64,000 nucleotides of DNA from Falsihalocynthiibacter halioticoli. GTDB lineage: Bacteria > Pseudomonadota > Alphaproteobacteria > Rhodobacterales > Rhodobacteraceae. The position numbers and the translations under genes are program-made. The notes beneath the pieces are model-generated. The model made no database searches, was not told where the DNA came from, and was given only the letters and a program-made list of their open reading frames with translations. Of this stretch, positions 18,083 to 26,707 are shown one piece after another (within the stretch, counting starts at the first letter, position 1; the number at the start of each line of letters is the position of its first letter). The stretch covers positions 1,364,001 to 1,428,000 of the forward strand of contig NZ_JAOYFC010000001.1 in NCBI RefSeq assembly GCF_025802015.1. The letters are read 5' to 3'.

Positions 18083-18247
18083 CGTGCGTCACATGGGCGT
18101 TACAGTTCTTTCCTAGCCTTTGCGTCGAGCGCCCCCAAAATCATGGGGCTTGTCAGATGCGAAACGCCATATATAGTTATCCACAGGCTGGGGCGGTTTC
18201 CCCGCTCTGGCACTGGAGACAGATGGCAGGGTAAGGAAAATTGACCC

Positions 18248-18832
18248 ATGGACGGCGATTTTAGGACAGAATTCACCCGTGAACCACGACGGCTCAAACA
18301 GCATCCGGCGTTGGTCTTGAATGCGGATTACAGGCCGCTTTCCTATTATCCGCTATCGCTTTGGCCCTGGCAGGAGGCCGTTAAAGCGGCTTATCTTGAA
18401 CGTGTTGATATTGTTGCTGAATATGACGATTTCGTTCATAGCCCATCCACCAAAATTCGCATTCCGTCAGTTGTTGTTCTCAAAGAATACGTGAGGCCGC
18501 AGAACAAAGTTGCCTTCACGCGGTTCAATCTGTTTTTGCGAGATGAGTTTAAGTGCCAATACTGCGGTGCGCGGGGAGACTTGACGTTTGATCATGTGAT
18601 TCCCCGAGCGGCGGGCGGTATCACCAGTTGGGAGAACGTTGTGGCGGCCTGTTCGCCGTGTAACCTCAAGAAGGGCAGCAAATCCCTGCGGCAAGCAAAT
18701 ATGGCGTTGCAAAAGCCCGCGCGTCAGCCCGAAGTCGAGCAATTGCGCAATACAGGCCGCAAGTTCCCGCCAAACTTCCTGCATGAAAGCTGGATGGATT
18801 TTCTCTATTGGGATACCGAACTTGACGCCTAG
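18248..18832 (+). CDS. HNH endonuclease family protein
   Basis: A 194-residue protein with a central HNH/McrA-like nuclease motif: CQYCGARGDLTFDHVIPRA near residue 100, followed by NVVAACSPCNLKKG. The two Cys pairs should hold structural zinc, and the DHVIPR histidine with the later Asn and Asn/His positions binds the catalytic metal. The N-terminal LNADYRPLSYYPLSLWPWQEA block is typical of a widespread chromosomal HNH family of unknown target found as single genes in many bacteria. No restriction, toxin or mobile genes surround it, so a housekeeping role is more likely than defence. Confidence 0.85.
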   Translation: MDGDFRTEFTREPRRLKQHPALVLNADYRPLSYYPLSLWPWQEAVKAAYLERVDIVAEYDDFVHSPSTKIRIPSVVVLKEYVRPQNKVAFTRFNLFLRDEFKCQYCGARGDLTFDHVIPRAAGGITSWENVVAACSPCNLKKGSKSLRQANMALQKPARQPEVEQLRNTGRKFPPNFLHESWMDFLYWDTELDA

Positions 18833-18902
18833 GGCTTGACTTAGATCAGGTAGCGGATCGCGAATCCGAGGTACTTCTGTTGCAGTTCAACAGGAGGCCC
18901 AG

Positions 18903-20135
18903 ATGCAAGATTCCCCCGAAACACCACAATCCGCCACAGACCCACTGCCTGTGTTCAGCGATATAGTCGTGATTGGCGCAGGGCCGGCGGGGCTTGGGTT
19001 TGCGCGCGCACTTTGTGGAACGGGGCTGACTGTCACGATTTTGGAGCGGCACCCAGAAGCCGTCTTGGCCAATCCGCCGGAAGACGGGCGTGATATTGCG
19101 CTTACACAAACCAGCGAGAAGCTGATGTGGGAATACGGCATTTGGGACAGGCTGGATGAGGCCGAGATTGGCTATATCCGCGACGCGAAGGTCCTGAACG
19201 GTAAATCCTCTTTTGCGCTACATTTTGACTCCCTTGAAAACGGCGCGGATTACCTTGGGCGCATTCTGCCCAACCACCTTATCCGCAAAGCAAGCTATGA
19301 GGCGACTGTGGGGCAGGCGGGGTTTAACCTCGTCACCGAGGCCGATGTTGCCAAAGTTTCGGCGAATAACGCAGGGGGCAAGGTCGAACTCACCGACGGT
19401 CGTGTGTTCCACGCCAAGCTTGTTGTTGCGGCCGATAGCCGTTTCTCGGAAACACGCCGAAAGATGGGGATCGGAGCCGAAATGAACGATTTTGGCCGAA
19501 CCGTAATTGTGTGCGAAGTTACGCATGAGGGGCCGCATCAAGATGTTGCCTATGAGTGTTTTCACTATGATCGCACACTTGCAATATTGCCGATGCCAGA
19601 AAACCGAAGTTCGGTTGTTGTGACACTGCCGTCGCATGAAACTGACGCCGTGATGCAGCAGAGCGAAGAGGCGTTCTGTCGGGATATTGCCGCGCGGTTT
19701 GACAATCAGCTTGGCGCGATGACGCTACATTCGCCGCGTCACGCGTACCCGTTGATGGGCGTTTACGCCAAGAACTTCGTTAAGCCCGGATTTGCCCTTG
19801 TGGGTGATGCGGCTGTCGGGATGCATCCCGTTACTGCGCATGGTTATAACCTTGGTCTTGTGGGGGCAAATACGCTTGCAGTCGAGATCCGCAAAGCGCT
19901 TGAGCAGGGGCGTGATTGGGCGGATATGACTGTTTTGTCCGCCTATGAGCGGACCCATCGACGCGCAACCGCACCGCTTTACTATGGGACCAACGCGATC
20001 GTGAAACTCTTTACCGATACGCGCTTGCCAGCCAAAGTGCTTCGCGGTGCCGTGTTGCGCCTTGGAGAGCGGCTGCCTCCGGTGAAACGGGTGATCATGA
20101 ACCAGCTTACACAAGTGCCGAAAAGCGCGGGTTAA
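18903..20135 (+). CDS. UbiH/UbiM-type FAD monooxygenase, ubiquinone biosynthesis
   Basis: A 410-residue flavoprotein hydroxylase. Residues 20-50 hold the ADP-binding GAGPAGLGFA; DGRDIALTQTSEKLMW near 60 is the substrate-side block; GDAAVGMHPVTAHGYNLGL near 305 is the second FAD motif. Such enzymes hydroxylate the ubiquinone ring precursor. The HPVTAHGYN variant, in place of HP(V/I)AGQGLN of UbiH/UbiF, resembles UbiM, which hydroxylates one or more ring positions in Proteobacteria lacking a full UbiI/H/F set. That finer assignment is from memory and less certain. ACAGGAGG precedes the ATG closely. It is convergent with the radical SAM gene. Confidence 0.82.
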   Translation: MQDSPETPQSATDPLPVFSDIVVIGAGPAGLGFARALCGTGLTVTILERHPEAVLANPPEDGRDIALTQTSEKLMWEYGIWDRLDEAEIGYIRDAKVLNGKSSFALHFDSLENGADYLGRILPNHLIRKASYEATVGQAGFNLVTEADVAKVSANNAGGKVELTDGRVFHAKLVVAADSRFSETRRKMGIGAEMNDFGRTVIVCEVTHEGPHQDVAYECFHYDRTLAILPMPENRSSVVVTLPSHETDAVMQQSEEAFCRDIAARFDNQLGAMTLHSPRHAYPLMGVYAKNFVKPGFALVGDAAVGMHPVTAHGYNLGLVGANTLAVEIRKALEQGRDWADMTVLSAYERTHRRATAPLYYGTNAIVKLFTDTRLPAKVLRGAVLRLGERLPPVKRVIMNQLTQVPKSAG

Positions 20136-20240
20136 CCGCGCACGGGCAGATAAGGCGCGCTTGTGTAAAGGGTCCGGCGCGGCGACAGGTTAACGAGGAG
20201 TAGACCTGTTGCCCCGGGCCCAAATTATTTGGGATGGCGA

Positions 20241-21188
20241 TTAGCCCGAGCAGCTTGCGCCGCCCAGCACGCAGAATTTTGCGCAATGAGGGTGATTCAA
20301 GGCCACGTCGCCCTCTGCTTCGGCCAGCGTCGAGCCAAGCTCAAACTCGGCATCATAAGGCAGGAGTGTGCAGGCAAGAACAGCGGGTGTTTCAGCGCCC
20401 TTGCGTTTCACCACCATGCGCGAACTTGCGCACATCACAGAAGTCGGGCTTACATCAAGGATCGACCAGCATTCCGTTGTGATTTCAGGGACTTCGACGG
20501 TTTCGTCCATTTCTGGAAACAACACTGTCTGGGCTGGGTTTTGCGCGTCGATGTTAAATCCGTGCTCGGCGAAAAAGGCTGCATAGCCTGCGCGACAATC
20601 CTCTTCGCTTTCATCCCAGAGCATCCGTCCTGCAGTTGCAAGCTTTGCGCCCTGATCGCGAAGCCAGATCATACCGTCAAGGCTGCGGGCAAAAGCGTTT
20701 TTCCCGCGGATCGCATCATGTTGTTCAGGAGAATAATGATCGAGAGACACCCTAAAGGTGAGCGAGTCGGGGTAGTCTTTTATGATCTTTGCAAGGTCAT
20801 TGCGCACAGATTTGCGCTGCATTGGCTGCATGGCGTTGGTCAGAACTAAAACTTCATACCCCCGCGCCAGACTTCGGCGCAGCATTTCGCAAAACTCGGG
20901 GTTCATAAACGGCTCTCCGCCTGTGAAGCCGATTTCGGTTACGCCCCATTTACGCTCTTGGAGTTGGTCGAGGTATGAACTGACCTCATCGGCAGTCATG
21001 TAGACCAGCGCATCATTCTTGGGCGAGCTTTCAATATAGCAATTGATGCACTCGATGTTGCAGAGCGTACCCGTATTGAACCAAAGGGTTTGCGGATCGC
21101 TCAGGGCAACGCGTGCGCGTTCTTCGCCCTTTGCGGTGCGCATGGGGTCAATAAATTTTCTGGCGTTTGCGCCTGTGTGGTCTTTCAT
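20241..21188 (-). CDS. Radical SAM protein of unknown specificity
   Basis: A 315-residue radical SAM enzyme. The [4Fe-4S] motif CNIECINC is at residues 43-50, and GFTGGEPFMNP near 85 binds SAM. The C-terminal third has further cysteines (ECWS, MCAS, LACTLLP, HCAKFCVLGGASC), which suggests an auxiliary cluster as in SPASM/Twitch enzymes. There is no precursor peptide or partner gene next to it; the gene is alone between convergent ubiM-like and divergent zwf. I cannot name a substrate. An orphan SPASM-like enzyme could modify a peptide encoded elsewhere or a small metabolite. Confidence 0.85.
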   Translation of the reverse strand: MKDHTGANARKFIDPMRTAKGEERARVALSDPQTLWFNTGTLCNIECINCYIESSPKNDALVYMTADEVSSYLDQLQERKWGVTEIGFTGGEPFMNPEFCEMLRRSLARGYEVLVLTNAMQPMQRKSVRNDLAKIIKDYPDSLTFRVSLDHYSPEQHDAIRGKNAFARSLDGMIWLRDQGAKLATAGRMLWDESEEDCRAGYAAFFAEHGFNIDAQNPAQTVLFPEMDETVEVPEITTECWSILDVSPTSVMCASSRMVVKRKGAETPAVLACTLLPYDAEFELGSTLAEAEGDVALNHPHCAKFCVLGGASCSG

Positions 21189-21329
21189 GGGAGTCCTGTT
21201 GTTTTTTCAACGGTATCTTGCCGCTCGTTCATGTTAAAGCCGAAAGAAAATGCCTAACGCAGTTGTGAAAGGCTTCATGCGTGCTAGACTTATTGAGCGT
21301 CTGACGTTATGAGTTCCGAGAATTGGTTC

Positions 21330-21341
21330 GTTAGCGCTAAC
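21330..21341. promoter_or_regulatory. Perfect palindrome upstream of zwf, candidate LacI-family operator
   Basis: GTTAGCGCTAAC is a perfect 12-base palindrome 56 bases before the zwf ATG. The central CG and the half-site GTTAGC are typical of LacI/GalR-family operators that control sugar genes. A weak promoter (TAAAAT at 21371-21376 as -10) lies downstream of it, so the site would sit just upstream of the -35 region. The regulator is not in this window. Confidence 0.5.
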
Positions 21342-21397
21342 AGATATTTCTGAAGATGGAAATAATCTGATAAAATACAAACAGTTACGGGGTCCAT

Positions 21398-22852
21398 ATG
21401 GTTTCGCGTGTTATTCCGGTAGATGAATTTGACTTGGTGATTTTCGGTGGCACGGGCGATCTCGCGCGGCGCAAGATTTTGCCGGGGTTGTATCGGCGGT
21501 TCCGTTCAGGACAAATGCCAGAGGGCGCGCGCATCATTGGTGCGGCACGGGCCGATCAGGACAGCGCGGCTTATCGTAAGATGATCCAAGACGCGATAGA
21601 GGAGTTTGTCCCTGAGAAATCTCGCGACAGTGAGAGCATTGCCGAGTTCATCAAGCTACTCGAGTATATCCCGATTGACGCGACAGGCGAGGGCGGCTGG
21701 AAAGAGCTGGCGGCGATGGTGCGTAAAGAGGTGGTTAAAGCCTTTTACTTCTCTGTTGGGCCGAGCCTGTTTGGTGATCTGGCCGAGCGGCTTCATAAAT
21801 ACGGCATTGCCGATGACCAGAGTCGCCTCGTTGTAGAAAAGCCATTTGGCCGTGATCTCGACTCCGCAAAGGCGCTTAACGCGGTGCTGGCACAGCACTT
21901 TGACGAAAGTCAGATTTACCGGATCGACCATTACCTTGGTAAAGAAACCGTGCAGAACCTGATGGCTGTGCGTTTTGGCAACATCCTCTTTGAGCCGCTC
22001 TGGAACAGCCAATACGTCGATCACATCCAGATTACAGCCGCCGAAACTGTCGCTGTTGGAAGCCGAGGTGCTTATTACGACAAGTCCGGCGCCATGCGCG
22101 ATATGGTGCAAAACCACCTGATGCAGCTTCTCTGTCTGATCGCAATGGAGCCGCCGAACGAGTTTGAGCCAGACGCGGTGCGCGACGAAAAGCTCAAGGT
22201 GATCCGCGCGCTCGATCCTGTGGCTCAAAGCGACATCGTGCGTGGTCAGTATTCGGGTAATGCCGATGGCCCAAGCTATGTTGAAGAAGCCGAAAATCCC
22301 GACAGCAAGACCGAGTGTTTTGTGGCGATGAAGGTGAATATCTCCAACTGGCGTTGGAAGGGTACCCCGATTTATTTGCGGACGGGGAAACGCCTTCGTG
22401 CGCGCGAGAGTGAGATTGCGGTGGTGTTCAAAGACCCGCCCCATTCGATCTTTGGCGAACAGGACGGGCGGCGCGGCAACGTGTTGGTCATCCGGTTGCA
22501 GCCGAATGAAGGTATGAACCTGCGCGTGACAATCAAGGAGCCGGGGCCGGGCGGTATGCGCCTCATGGAGGTTCCGCTTGATATGAGTTTTGCCGAGGCA
22601 TTGGGGCCAGATGCAGAAGATGTTCCAGACGCCTATGAGCGCCTGATTATGGATGTGATCCGCGGCAACCAAACGCTCTTTATGCGCGGTGACGAGGTTG
22701 AGGCTGCATGGGCTTGGACGGATCCGATCATCAAGGGTTGGACCGAGCGCGGCGATAAGCCCAAGCTTTATGATCCCGGTAGTTCAGGGCCAGAAGATGC
22801 GCTCATGCTCCTACACAAAGATGGACGCCGCTGGCGGGAGATCAAAGTATGA
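21398..22852 (+). CDS. zwf: Glucose-6-phosphate 1-dehydrogenase
   Basis: Oxidises glucose-6-phosphate to 6-phosphogluconolactone with NAD(P)+, the entry to the Entner-Doudoroff and oxidative pentose phosphate routes. Residues 12-25 contain the nucleotide-binding FDLVIFGGTGDLARRK; the active-site signature RIDHYLGKE lies near 175; VVEKPFGRDL near 145 and the C-terminal DPGSSGPEDA block are as expected. At 484 residues the length is normal. The stop overlaps the pgl ATG by four bases, and pgi follows at once, giving a zwf-pgl-pgi operon usual for marine Rhodobacterales that rely on Entner-Doudoroff glycolysis. Confidence 0.96.
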   Translation: MVSRVIPVDEFDLVIFGGTGDLARRKILPGLYRRFRSGQMPEGARIIGAARADQDSAAYRKMIQDAIEEFVPEKSRDSESIAEFIKLLEYIPIDATGEGGWKELAAMVRKEVVKAFYFSVGPSLFGDLAERLHKYGIADDQSRLVVEKPFGRDLDSAKALNAVLAQHFDESQIYRIDHYLGKETVQNLMAVRFGNILFEPLWNSQYVDHIQITAAETVAVGSRGAYYDKSGAMRDMVQNHLMQLLCLIAMEPPNEFEPDAVRDEKLKVIRALDPVAQSDIVRGQYSGNADGPSYVEEAENPDSKTECFVAMKVNISNWRWKGTPIYLRTGKRLRARESEIAVVFKDPPHSIFGEQDGRRGNVLVIRLQPNEGMNLRVTIKEPGPGGMRLMEVPLDMSFAEALGPDAEDVPDAYERLIMDVIRGNQTLFMRGDEVEAAWAWTDPIIKGWTERGDKPKLYDPGSSGPEDALMLLHKDGRRWREIKV

Positions 22853-23523
22853 CCCTCATTGAGTACCATAACAAAGATGAGATGATGCAGGCCATTGCGA
22901 GCCAGATCAAAGCCGAGCTTGCGGAGGCATTGAGCAAAACAGGTTCAGCGACGCTCGCTGTTCCCGGTGGTACAACGCCGGGCCCGATTTTCGATGCGCT
23001 GAGCGTGGCGGATATCGATTGGGGCAATGTGGCTGTTATGTTGGGCGATGAACGCTGGGTCCCGGAAAGCTCGGAGCGCTCGAATACAGCGTTGCTTAAG
23101 GCGCGTTTGTTGCAGAACAAAGCGGCCGCCGCGACGCTTTTGCCGCTCTATGCCGAGGCTCCAACGCCAGAGGATAAGCTGGATGAACTCTCTGCGGGGA
23201 TCGAAAAGCATCTTCCGCTGACAGTTTGCCTCATGGGTATGGGCGCGGACATGCACACTGCGAGTATTTTTCCCGAAGCAGACCTTTTGGCCGAGGCTTT
23301 CGCACCAGACGCGCCAGAATTGCTTCCGATGCGTGCACCAGGTGCGCCGGAACCGCGCATTACGCTTTCGGCCCGCGTTCTTAAGGGCGCTGCGAACCGC
23401 CATATCGTGATTGCCGGCGATGAAAAACGTGCTGCGCTTGAGCGTGCGCAAACTCTAGATGACCCGATGCAAGCCCCCGTAAGTGCGGTGCTGCCGGGCG
23501 CAACCGTACATTGGGCTCCTTAA
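22849..23523 (+). CDS. pgl: 6-phosphogluconolactonase
   Basis: Hydrolyses 6-phosphogluconolactone to 6-phosphogluconate. The 224-residue DevB/SOL-type protein has VPGGTTPGPIFDAL near residue 40, the GDERWVPESSERSN active-site segment near 65-78, and MGMGADMHTASIFP near 128. It starts inside the zwf stop (ATGA) and ends 1 base before the pgi ATG region, so all three are translationally coupled. Length is typical. Confidence 0.94.
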   Translation: MTLIEYHNKDEMMQAIASQIKAELAEALSKTGSATLAVPGGTTPGPIFDALSVADIDWGNVAVMLGDERWVPESSERSNTALLKARLLQNKAAAATLLPLYAEAPTPEDKLDELSAGIEKHLPLTVCLMGMGADMHTASIFPEADLLAEAFAPDAPELLPMRAPGAPEPRITLSARVLKGAANRHIVIAGDEKRAALERAQTLDDPMQAPVSAVLPGATVHWAP

Positions 23524-23524
23524 C

Positions 23525-25144
23525 ATGACTGTTGATTTTTCTTCCCTGCAAGTCAAAGCTGAAGCCGTGAAATCTCGCGATATCAAAAGCTTGTTTGATG
23601 ACGCGCGTGCAGCTGATTTCTCGCAGAAGCTTGAGTCTGATGGCGGTGACCTGCTGTTTGACTACTCCAAGACCAATATCGACACCGAAACCTTTGAACT
23701 GTTACTCTCTATGGCCGAGGACGCAAACCTCAAGGGCCGGATCAACGCCATGTTTACGGGCGAAAAGATCAACGAAACCGAGGGGCGAGCTGTACTTCAT
23801 ACGGCATTACGCAACCTTGATGCCGCGCCGGTGATGGTCGATGGCGCGGATGTGATGCCGGATGTATTGGATACGCTTGCCCGCATGGAAGCCTTCGCCA
23901 ATGACGTGCGCAGCGGTGCGTATCAGGGGCAGGGCGGCAAGATTACGGACGTTGTTAATATCGGCATCGGTGGCAGCGATCTTGGCCCCGTCATGGGAAC
24001 GATTGCGCTTTCGCCGTATCACGACGGACCGCGCGTTCATTACGTCTCCAACGTTGATGGCGCACATATCGCCGACACGCTTGCGCTGCTTGATCCGACG
24101 ACAACGCTGGTGATTGTGGCCTCCAAAACCTTCACCACCATCGAAACCATGACCAACGCCGAAACCGCGCGTGAGTGGATGGGGGCGGTGGTAACAGACC
24201 CCGGCGCGCAATTTGCCGCGCTGAGTTCGGCCGAGGACAAGACCGCCGCCTTTGGCATTGATGCGTCTCGGGTGTTTGGTTTTGAAGATTGGGTCGGTGG
24301 CCGCTATTCCATGTGGGGGCCGATTGGCCTTCCTGTGATGCTGGCGATTGGGCCGGAGAATTTCCGCGCCTTTCTTGCTGGTGGTCAAGCCATGGACCAA
24401 CATTTCCGCACCGCCGATTTTAGTGCAAACCTCCCTGTGTTGCTTGCGCTTGTCGGGATTTGGCACAATCAGGGATGCGGCTATGCCACCCGTGCAGTTT
24501 TGCCTTATGAGCAACGCCTCTTGCGGCTTCCGGCATATCTTCAGCAGCTTGAAATGGAAAGTAACGGCAAGTCCGTTGCCATGGATGGCACAGCGCTTGA
24601 AGTCAATTCCGGGCCCGTTGTTTGGGGTGAGCCTGGCACCAACGGCCAGCACGCATTTTATCAGCTAATCCACCAAGGAACGCGGGTGATCCCTTGCGAA
24701 TTCATGGTTGGCGTCGAAGGGCAGGAAGCACATTTGGCGCACCACCATCGTCTTCTGGTTTCCAACTGCCTCGCACAATCCGAAGCACTCATGCTCGGCC
24801 GTAGCTTTGAGACAGCGATGGAGTTGATGGCAGCGAAAGGCCTAAGCGGCGATGAGCAAATTCGCCAAGCCAACCACCGTGTGTTCTCTGGCAACCGCCC
24901 GTCAACGACGCTGGTCTATCCGAAGCTTACACCGTTCGTGCTCGGCCAGATTATCGCACTGTATGAGCACCGCGTGTTTGTCGAGGGTGTGTTGCTTGGT
25001 CTGAACTCATTTGATCAATGGGGTGTTGAGCTTGGCAAAGAACTTGCTGTTGCCTTGGAGCCGATCGTAGCAGGGGAAGAGCCAGCAGACGGCAAAGACG
25101 GCTCAACACAGGCATTGGTGCGTTTCCTACAAACGGGCAGCTGA
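23525..25144 (+). CDS. pgi: Glucose-6-phosphate isomerase
   Basis: Interconverts glucose-6-phosphate and fructose-6-phosphate. The 539-residue protein contains VNIGIGGSDLGPVM near residue 145, the signature region DWVGGRYSMWGPIGLP near 260 and QLEMESNGKSV near 345, with the catalytic Glu in the GEPGTNGQHAFYQ block and Lys near the C terminus. The frame is open back to 23483, but MTVDFSSLQ at 23525, just after the pgl stop, is the natural start. In an Entner-Doudoroff organism Pgi mostly recycles triose-derived hexose back to glucose-6-phosphate, which fits its place behind zwf-pgl. Confidence 0.96.
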   Translation: MTVDFSSLQVKAEAVKSRDIKSLFDDARAADFSQKLESDGGDLLFDYSKTNIDTETFELLLSMAEDANLKGRINAMFTGEKINETEGRAVLHTALRNLDAAPVMVDGADVMPDVLDTLARMEAFANDVRSGAYQGQGGKITDVVNIGIGGSDLGPVMGTIALSPYHDGPRVHYVSNVDGAHIADTLALLDPTTTLVIVASKTFTTIETMTNAETAREWMGAVVTDPGAQFAALSSAEDKTAAFGIDASRVFGFEDWVGGRYSMWGPIGLPVMLAIGPENFRAFLAGGQAMDQHFRTADFSANLPVLLALVGIWHNQGCGYATRAVLPYEQRLLRLPAYLQQLEMESNGKSVAMDGTALEVNSGPVVWGEPGTNGQHAFYQLIHQGTRVIPCEFMVGVEGQEAHLAHHHRLLVSNCLAQSEALMLGRSFETAMELMAAKGLSGDEQIRQANHRVFSGNRPSTTLVYPKLTPFVLGQIIALYEHRVFVEGVLLGLNSFDQWGVELGKELAVALEPIVAGEEPADGKDGSTQALVRFLQTGS

Positions 25145-25187
25145 TAATCTAATCGGCGTTTCCCTTAGGGTTGAGTTTGTAACCTTG

Positions 25188-25212
25188 AGCGTCGTGCGTA
25201 TTGCACGGCGCT
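25188..25212 (+). terminator. Hairpin after the zwf-pgl-pgi operon
   Basis: AGCGTCGTGC (25188-25197) pairs with GCACGGCGCT (25203-25212) around a GTATT loop, a 10-base-pair stem with one G-U pair, 44 bases after the pgi stop. The downstream stretch TTGAGTTGTTT is only partly T-rich. Confidence 0.55.
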
Positions 25213-25497
25213 TGAGTTGTTTGGGATGCGCTGTTTTTACCCCAAACCTCCCGAAGTTTGGCTGTTGTCAGTATTTTTCTTGAAAGTGTTCAGTGCCGCT
25301 AACGTATTGAAGCAACGTCAAGTAATGGTATCCCAGCACCTCGCTCGCAACAATAGTTCGTTAATGTCTTATTTTCGGCAATTTTTGCCTAAATAGTTGT
25401 CTTGCTAATGTGAAAACTGTTTAGTCGGATCGTTCGATAAGACGTTCAGTAAGAAAAGGAGGATTGACCCGACTGAACTCAATTAAAGGGTTCTAAA
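25213..25497 (+). other. Noncoding leader region of the OmpA-like gene
   Basis: No gene is seen. The A/T-rich stretch holds a perfect inverted repeat, GGCAATTTTTGCC at 25377-25389, which could bind a dimeric regulator. AAGGAGGATT near 25456-25465 is a strong ribosome-binding-like sequence but lies over 30 bases before the ATG at 25498. A long untranslated leader is plausible; no riboswitch class is recognised. Confidence 0.35.
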
Positions 25498-26466
25498 ATG
25501 TTGACTATATTCCAGAAACGCATTCTGAGTGCCGCACTTGCGACATCTGTGCTTGCAGTCGCTGGTTGTACGACGCCATCTACTAATTACAGTTCGGATG
25601 GCATGTCTTTGCTTGCACCAGCGGGCACATACGACGCCTCGACAATGAGAATGCACACTGCGATACGTGACGAAATCTATTTTGATTTCAACAAAGTCGC
25701 GCTAACAGGCGCAGCTCAAAAAACGCTCGATAAATATGCTGCTTGGATGATTGATCACCCTGACACGAAATTTAGTGTGACGGGCCATGCAGATGCAATT
25801 GGGAGCAATGATTATAACAAGAAGCTCGGCATGCAGCGCGCGCAGGTTTCTGTTGCTTATCTCATTAGCCGCGGCGTGAGCTTTAAACAGCTTCATGCGA
25901 TGGTGTCGCTCGGTGAAGAAAGCTTGAAGGTCTCAACTGCCGCTGCCGAACCGCTGAACCGTCGTGTGATCATTGAAGTTATGGAGCGATTGCAGACACC
26001 AATCGTTTATGCGGATGCGAGTAGCAGAAGCAGTTTTGGTGGCTTGCAAAGAAGCACGGGTTTTAAGGGGACAGCCGTACCTGTTGCGCCGACCTCTGCG
26101 ATCAATACACCCGAAAACGTGTGCGGAGGATCCTTTGTGAGCCTTTGTGCTAGCGCGCAATTGTTGTCGGTGATGGGTTTGGATGCTCAAGTCGGCGTTA
26201 GCAAATCACTGAAAACCAACGTAAATATTGCAGGGAGTGTTGATACGAGTTCCCCAAGCGGCTCTGTTTCCAGCTCGGCAACAGGTAACGTGGGCAAAAC
26301 AGTGAATGCCTCAGCAGATGCAGTCGCCAGTGTTGGCGGTGCAGTCGGCGGAACTGTTGAAAAGGTCGGCGGGAGCGTCAGTAAAGTTGGCGGCACAGTT
26401 GAGAAAACTGTGAACAAAACCGTCAACAAGGTCGGCGGAACTGTCGGTGGCCTGCTTGGCGGCTAA
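25498..26466 (+). CDS. OmpA-family lipoprotein with Gly/Val-rich repeat tail
   Basis: A 322-residue envelope protein. Residues 1-23 form a lipoprotein signal peptide ending LAVAGC, with the lipidated cysteine at 23. An OmpA-like peptidoglycan-binding domain spans about 60-165: EIYFDFNKVALTGAAQ, then VTGHADAIGSNDYNKKLG with the conserved aspartate, and PLNRRVIIEV. From about 235 to the end the chain is low complexity, with repeated VGG-TVEKV/VNK units and a GLLGG end. The body is probably an outer-membrane lipoprotein tethered to peptidoglycan, like Pal. The tail has no known domain and may be an extended or amphipathic segment. Regulation is unknown apart from the palindrome in the leader. 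Confidence 0.8.
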   Translation: MLTIFQKRILSAALATSVLAVAGCTTPSTNYSSDGMSLLAPAGTYDASTMRMHTAIRDEIYFDFNKVALTGAAQKTLDKYAAWMIDHPDTKFSVTGHADAIGSNDYNKKLGMQRAQVSVAYLISRGVSFKQLHAMVSLGEESLKVSTAAAEPLNRRVIIEVMERLQTPIVYADASSRSSFGGLQRSTGFKGTAVPVAPTSAINTPENVCGGSFVSLCASAQLLSVMGLDAQVGVSKSLKTNVNIAGSVDTSSPSGSVSSSATGNVGKTVNASADAVASVGGAVGGTVEKVGGSVSKVGGTVEKTVNKTVNKVGGTVGGLLGG

Positions 26467-26489
26467 AAAACATAGCCTAGATTAGTCTT

Positions 26490-26515
26490 GGCGGAGGTTT
26501 GCTTTGATCTCCGCC
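26490..26515. terminator. Stem-loop between the OmpA-like gene and tRNA-Gly
   Basis: GGCGGAG (26490-26496) and CTCCGCC (26509-26515) form a 7-base-pair stem with a 12-base loop, 23 bases after the lipoprotein stop. It could end transcription from either side, though no clear T-run follows on either strand. Confidence 0.45.
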
Positions 26516-26576
26516 ATGATTGACTCAGCTAAAGCCATCCGAACTGATTTTTGAGAGAATGTAGCGCGCAATGTCT

Positions 26577-26650
26577 TGGAGCGGGTGAAGGGAATCGAAC
26601 CCTCGTCGTCAGCTTGGGAAGCTGCTGCTCTACCATTGAGCTACACCCGC
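26577..26650 (-). tRNA. tRNA-Gly (anticodon CCC)
   Basis: On the minus strand the acceptor GCGGGTG pairs with CACCCGC, the D-arm is GCTC...GAGC and the T-arm GAGGG-TTCGATT-CCCTT. The anticodon loop is TTCCCAA, giving CCC, which reads GGG. The terminal CCA is encoded. The first anticodon-stem pair is a G-A mismatch. The fold follows E. coli tRNA-Gly(CCC). Confidence 0.93.
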
Positions 26651-26707
26651 GTTGATCTCTGATTAGCGATTGGACGTATTGGCCGCAAGCTATTCGTCGG
26701 CAAGCGT

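Noticed and set aside
18177..18185. Perfect DnaA box TTATCCACA upstream of the HNH gene as a sign of an origin
   Set aside because: It is a single 9-mer, which chance alone can supply in 64 kb. There is no cluster of boxes, no A/T-rich unwinding region and no dnaA, parAB or repABC gene nearby.
21656..22672. 338-codon open frame on the minus strand opposite zwf
   Set aside because: It is a shadow of zwf caused by the third-position bias of the real gene; the product is His/Arg-rich without any family features. The same applies to the long frames opposite cimA (9036-10031), pgi (23807-24652) and the PEP-mutase gene (6513-7394).
26577..26650. tRNA-Gly read as anticodon UCC
   Set aside because: Folding with a seven-base loop TTCCCAA places CCC at positions 34-36, as in the E. 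coli CCC isoacceptor; the UCC reading would shift the stem by one.
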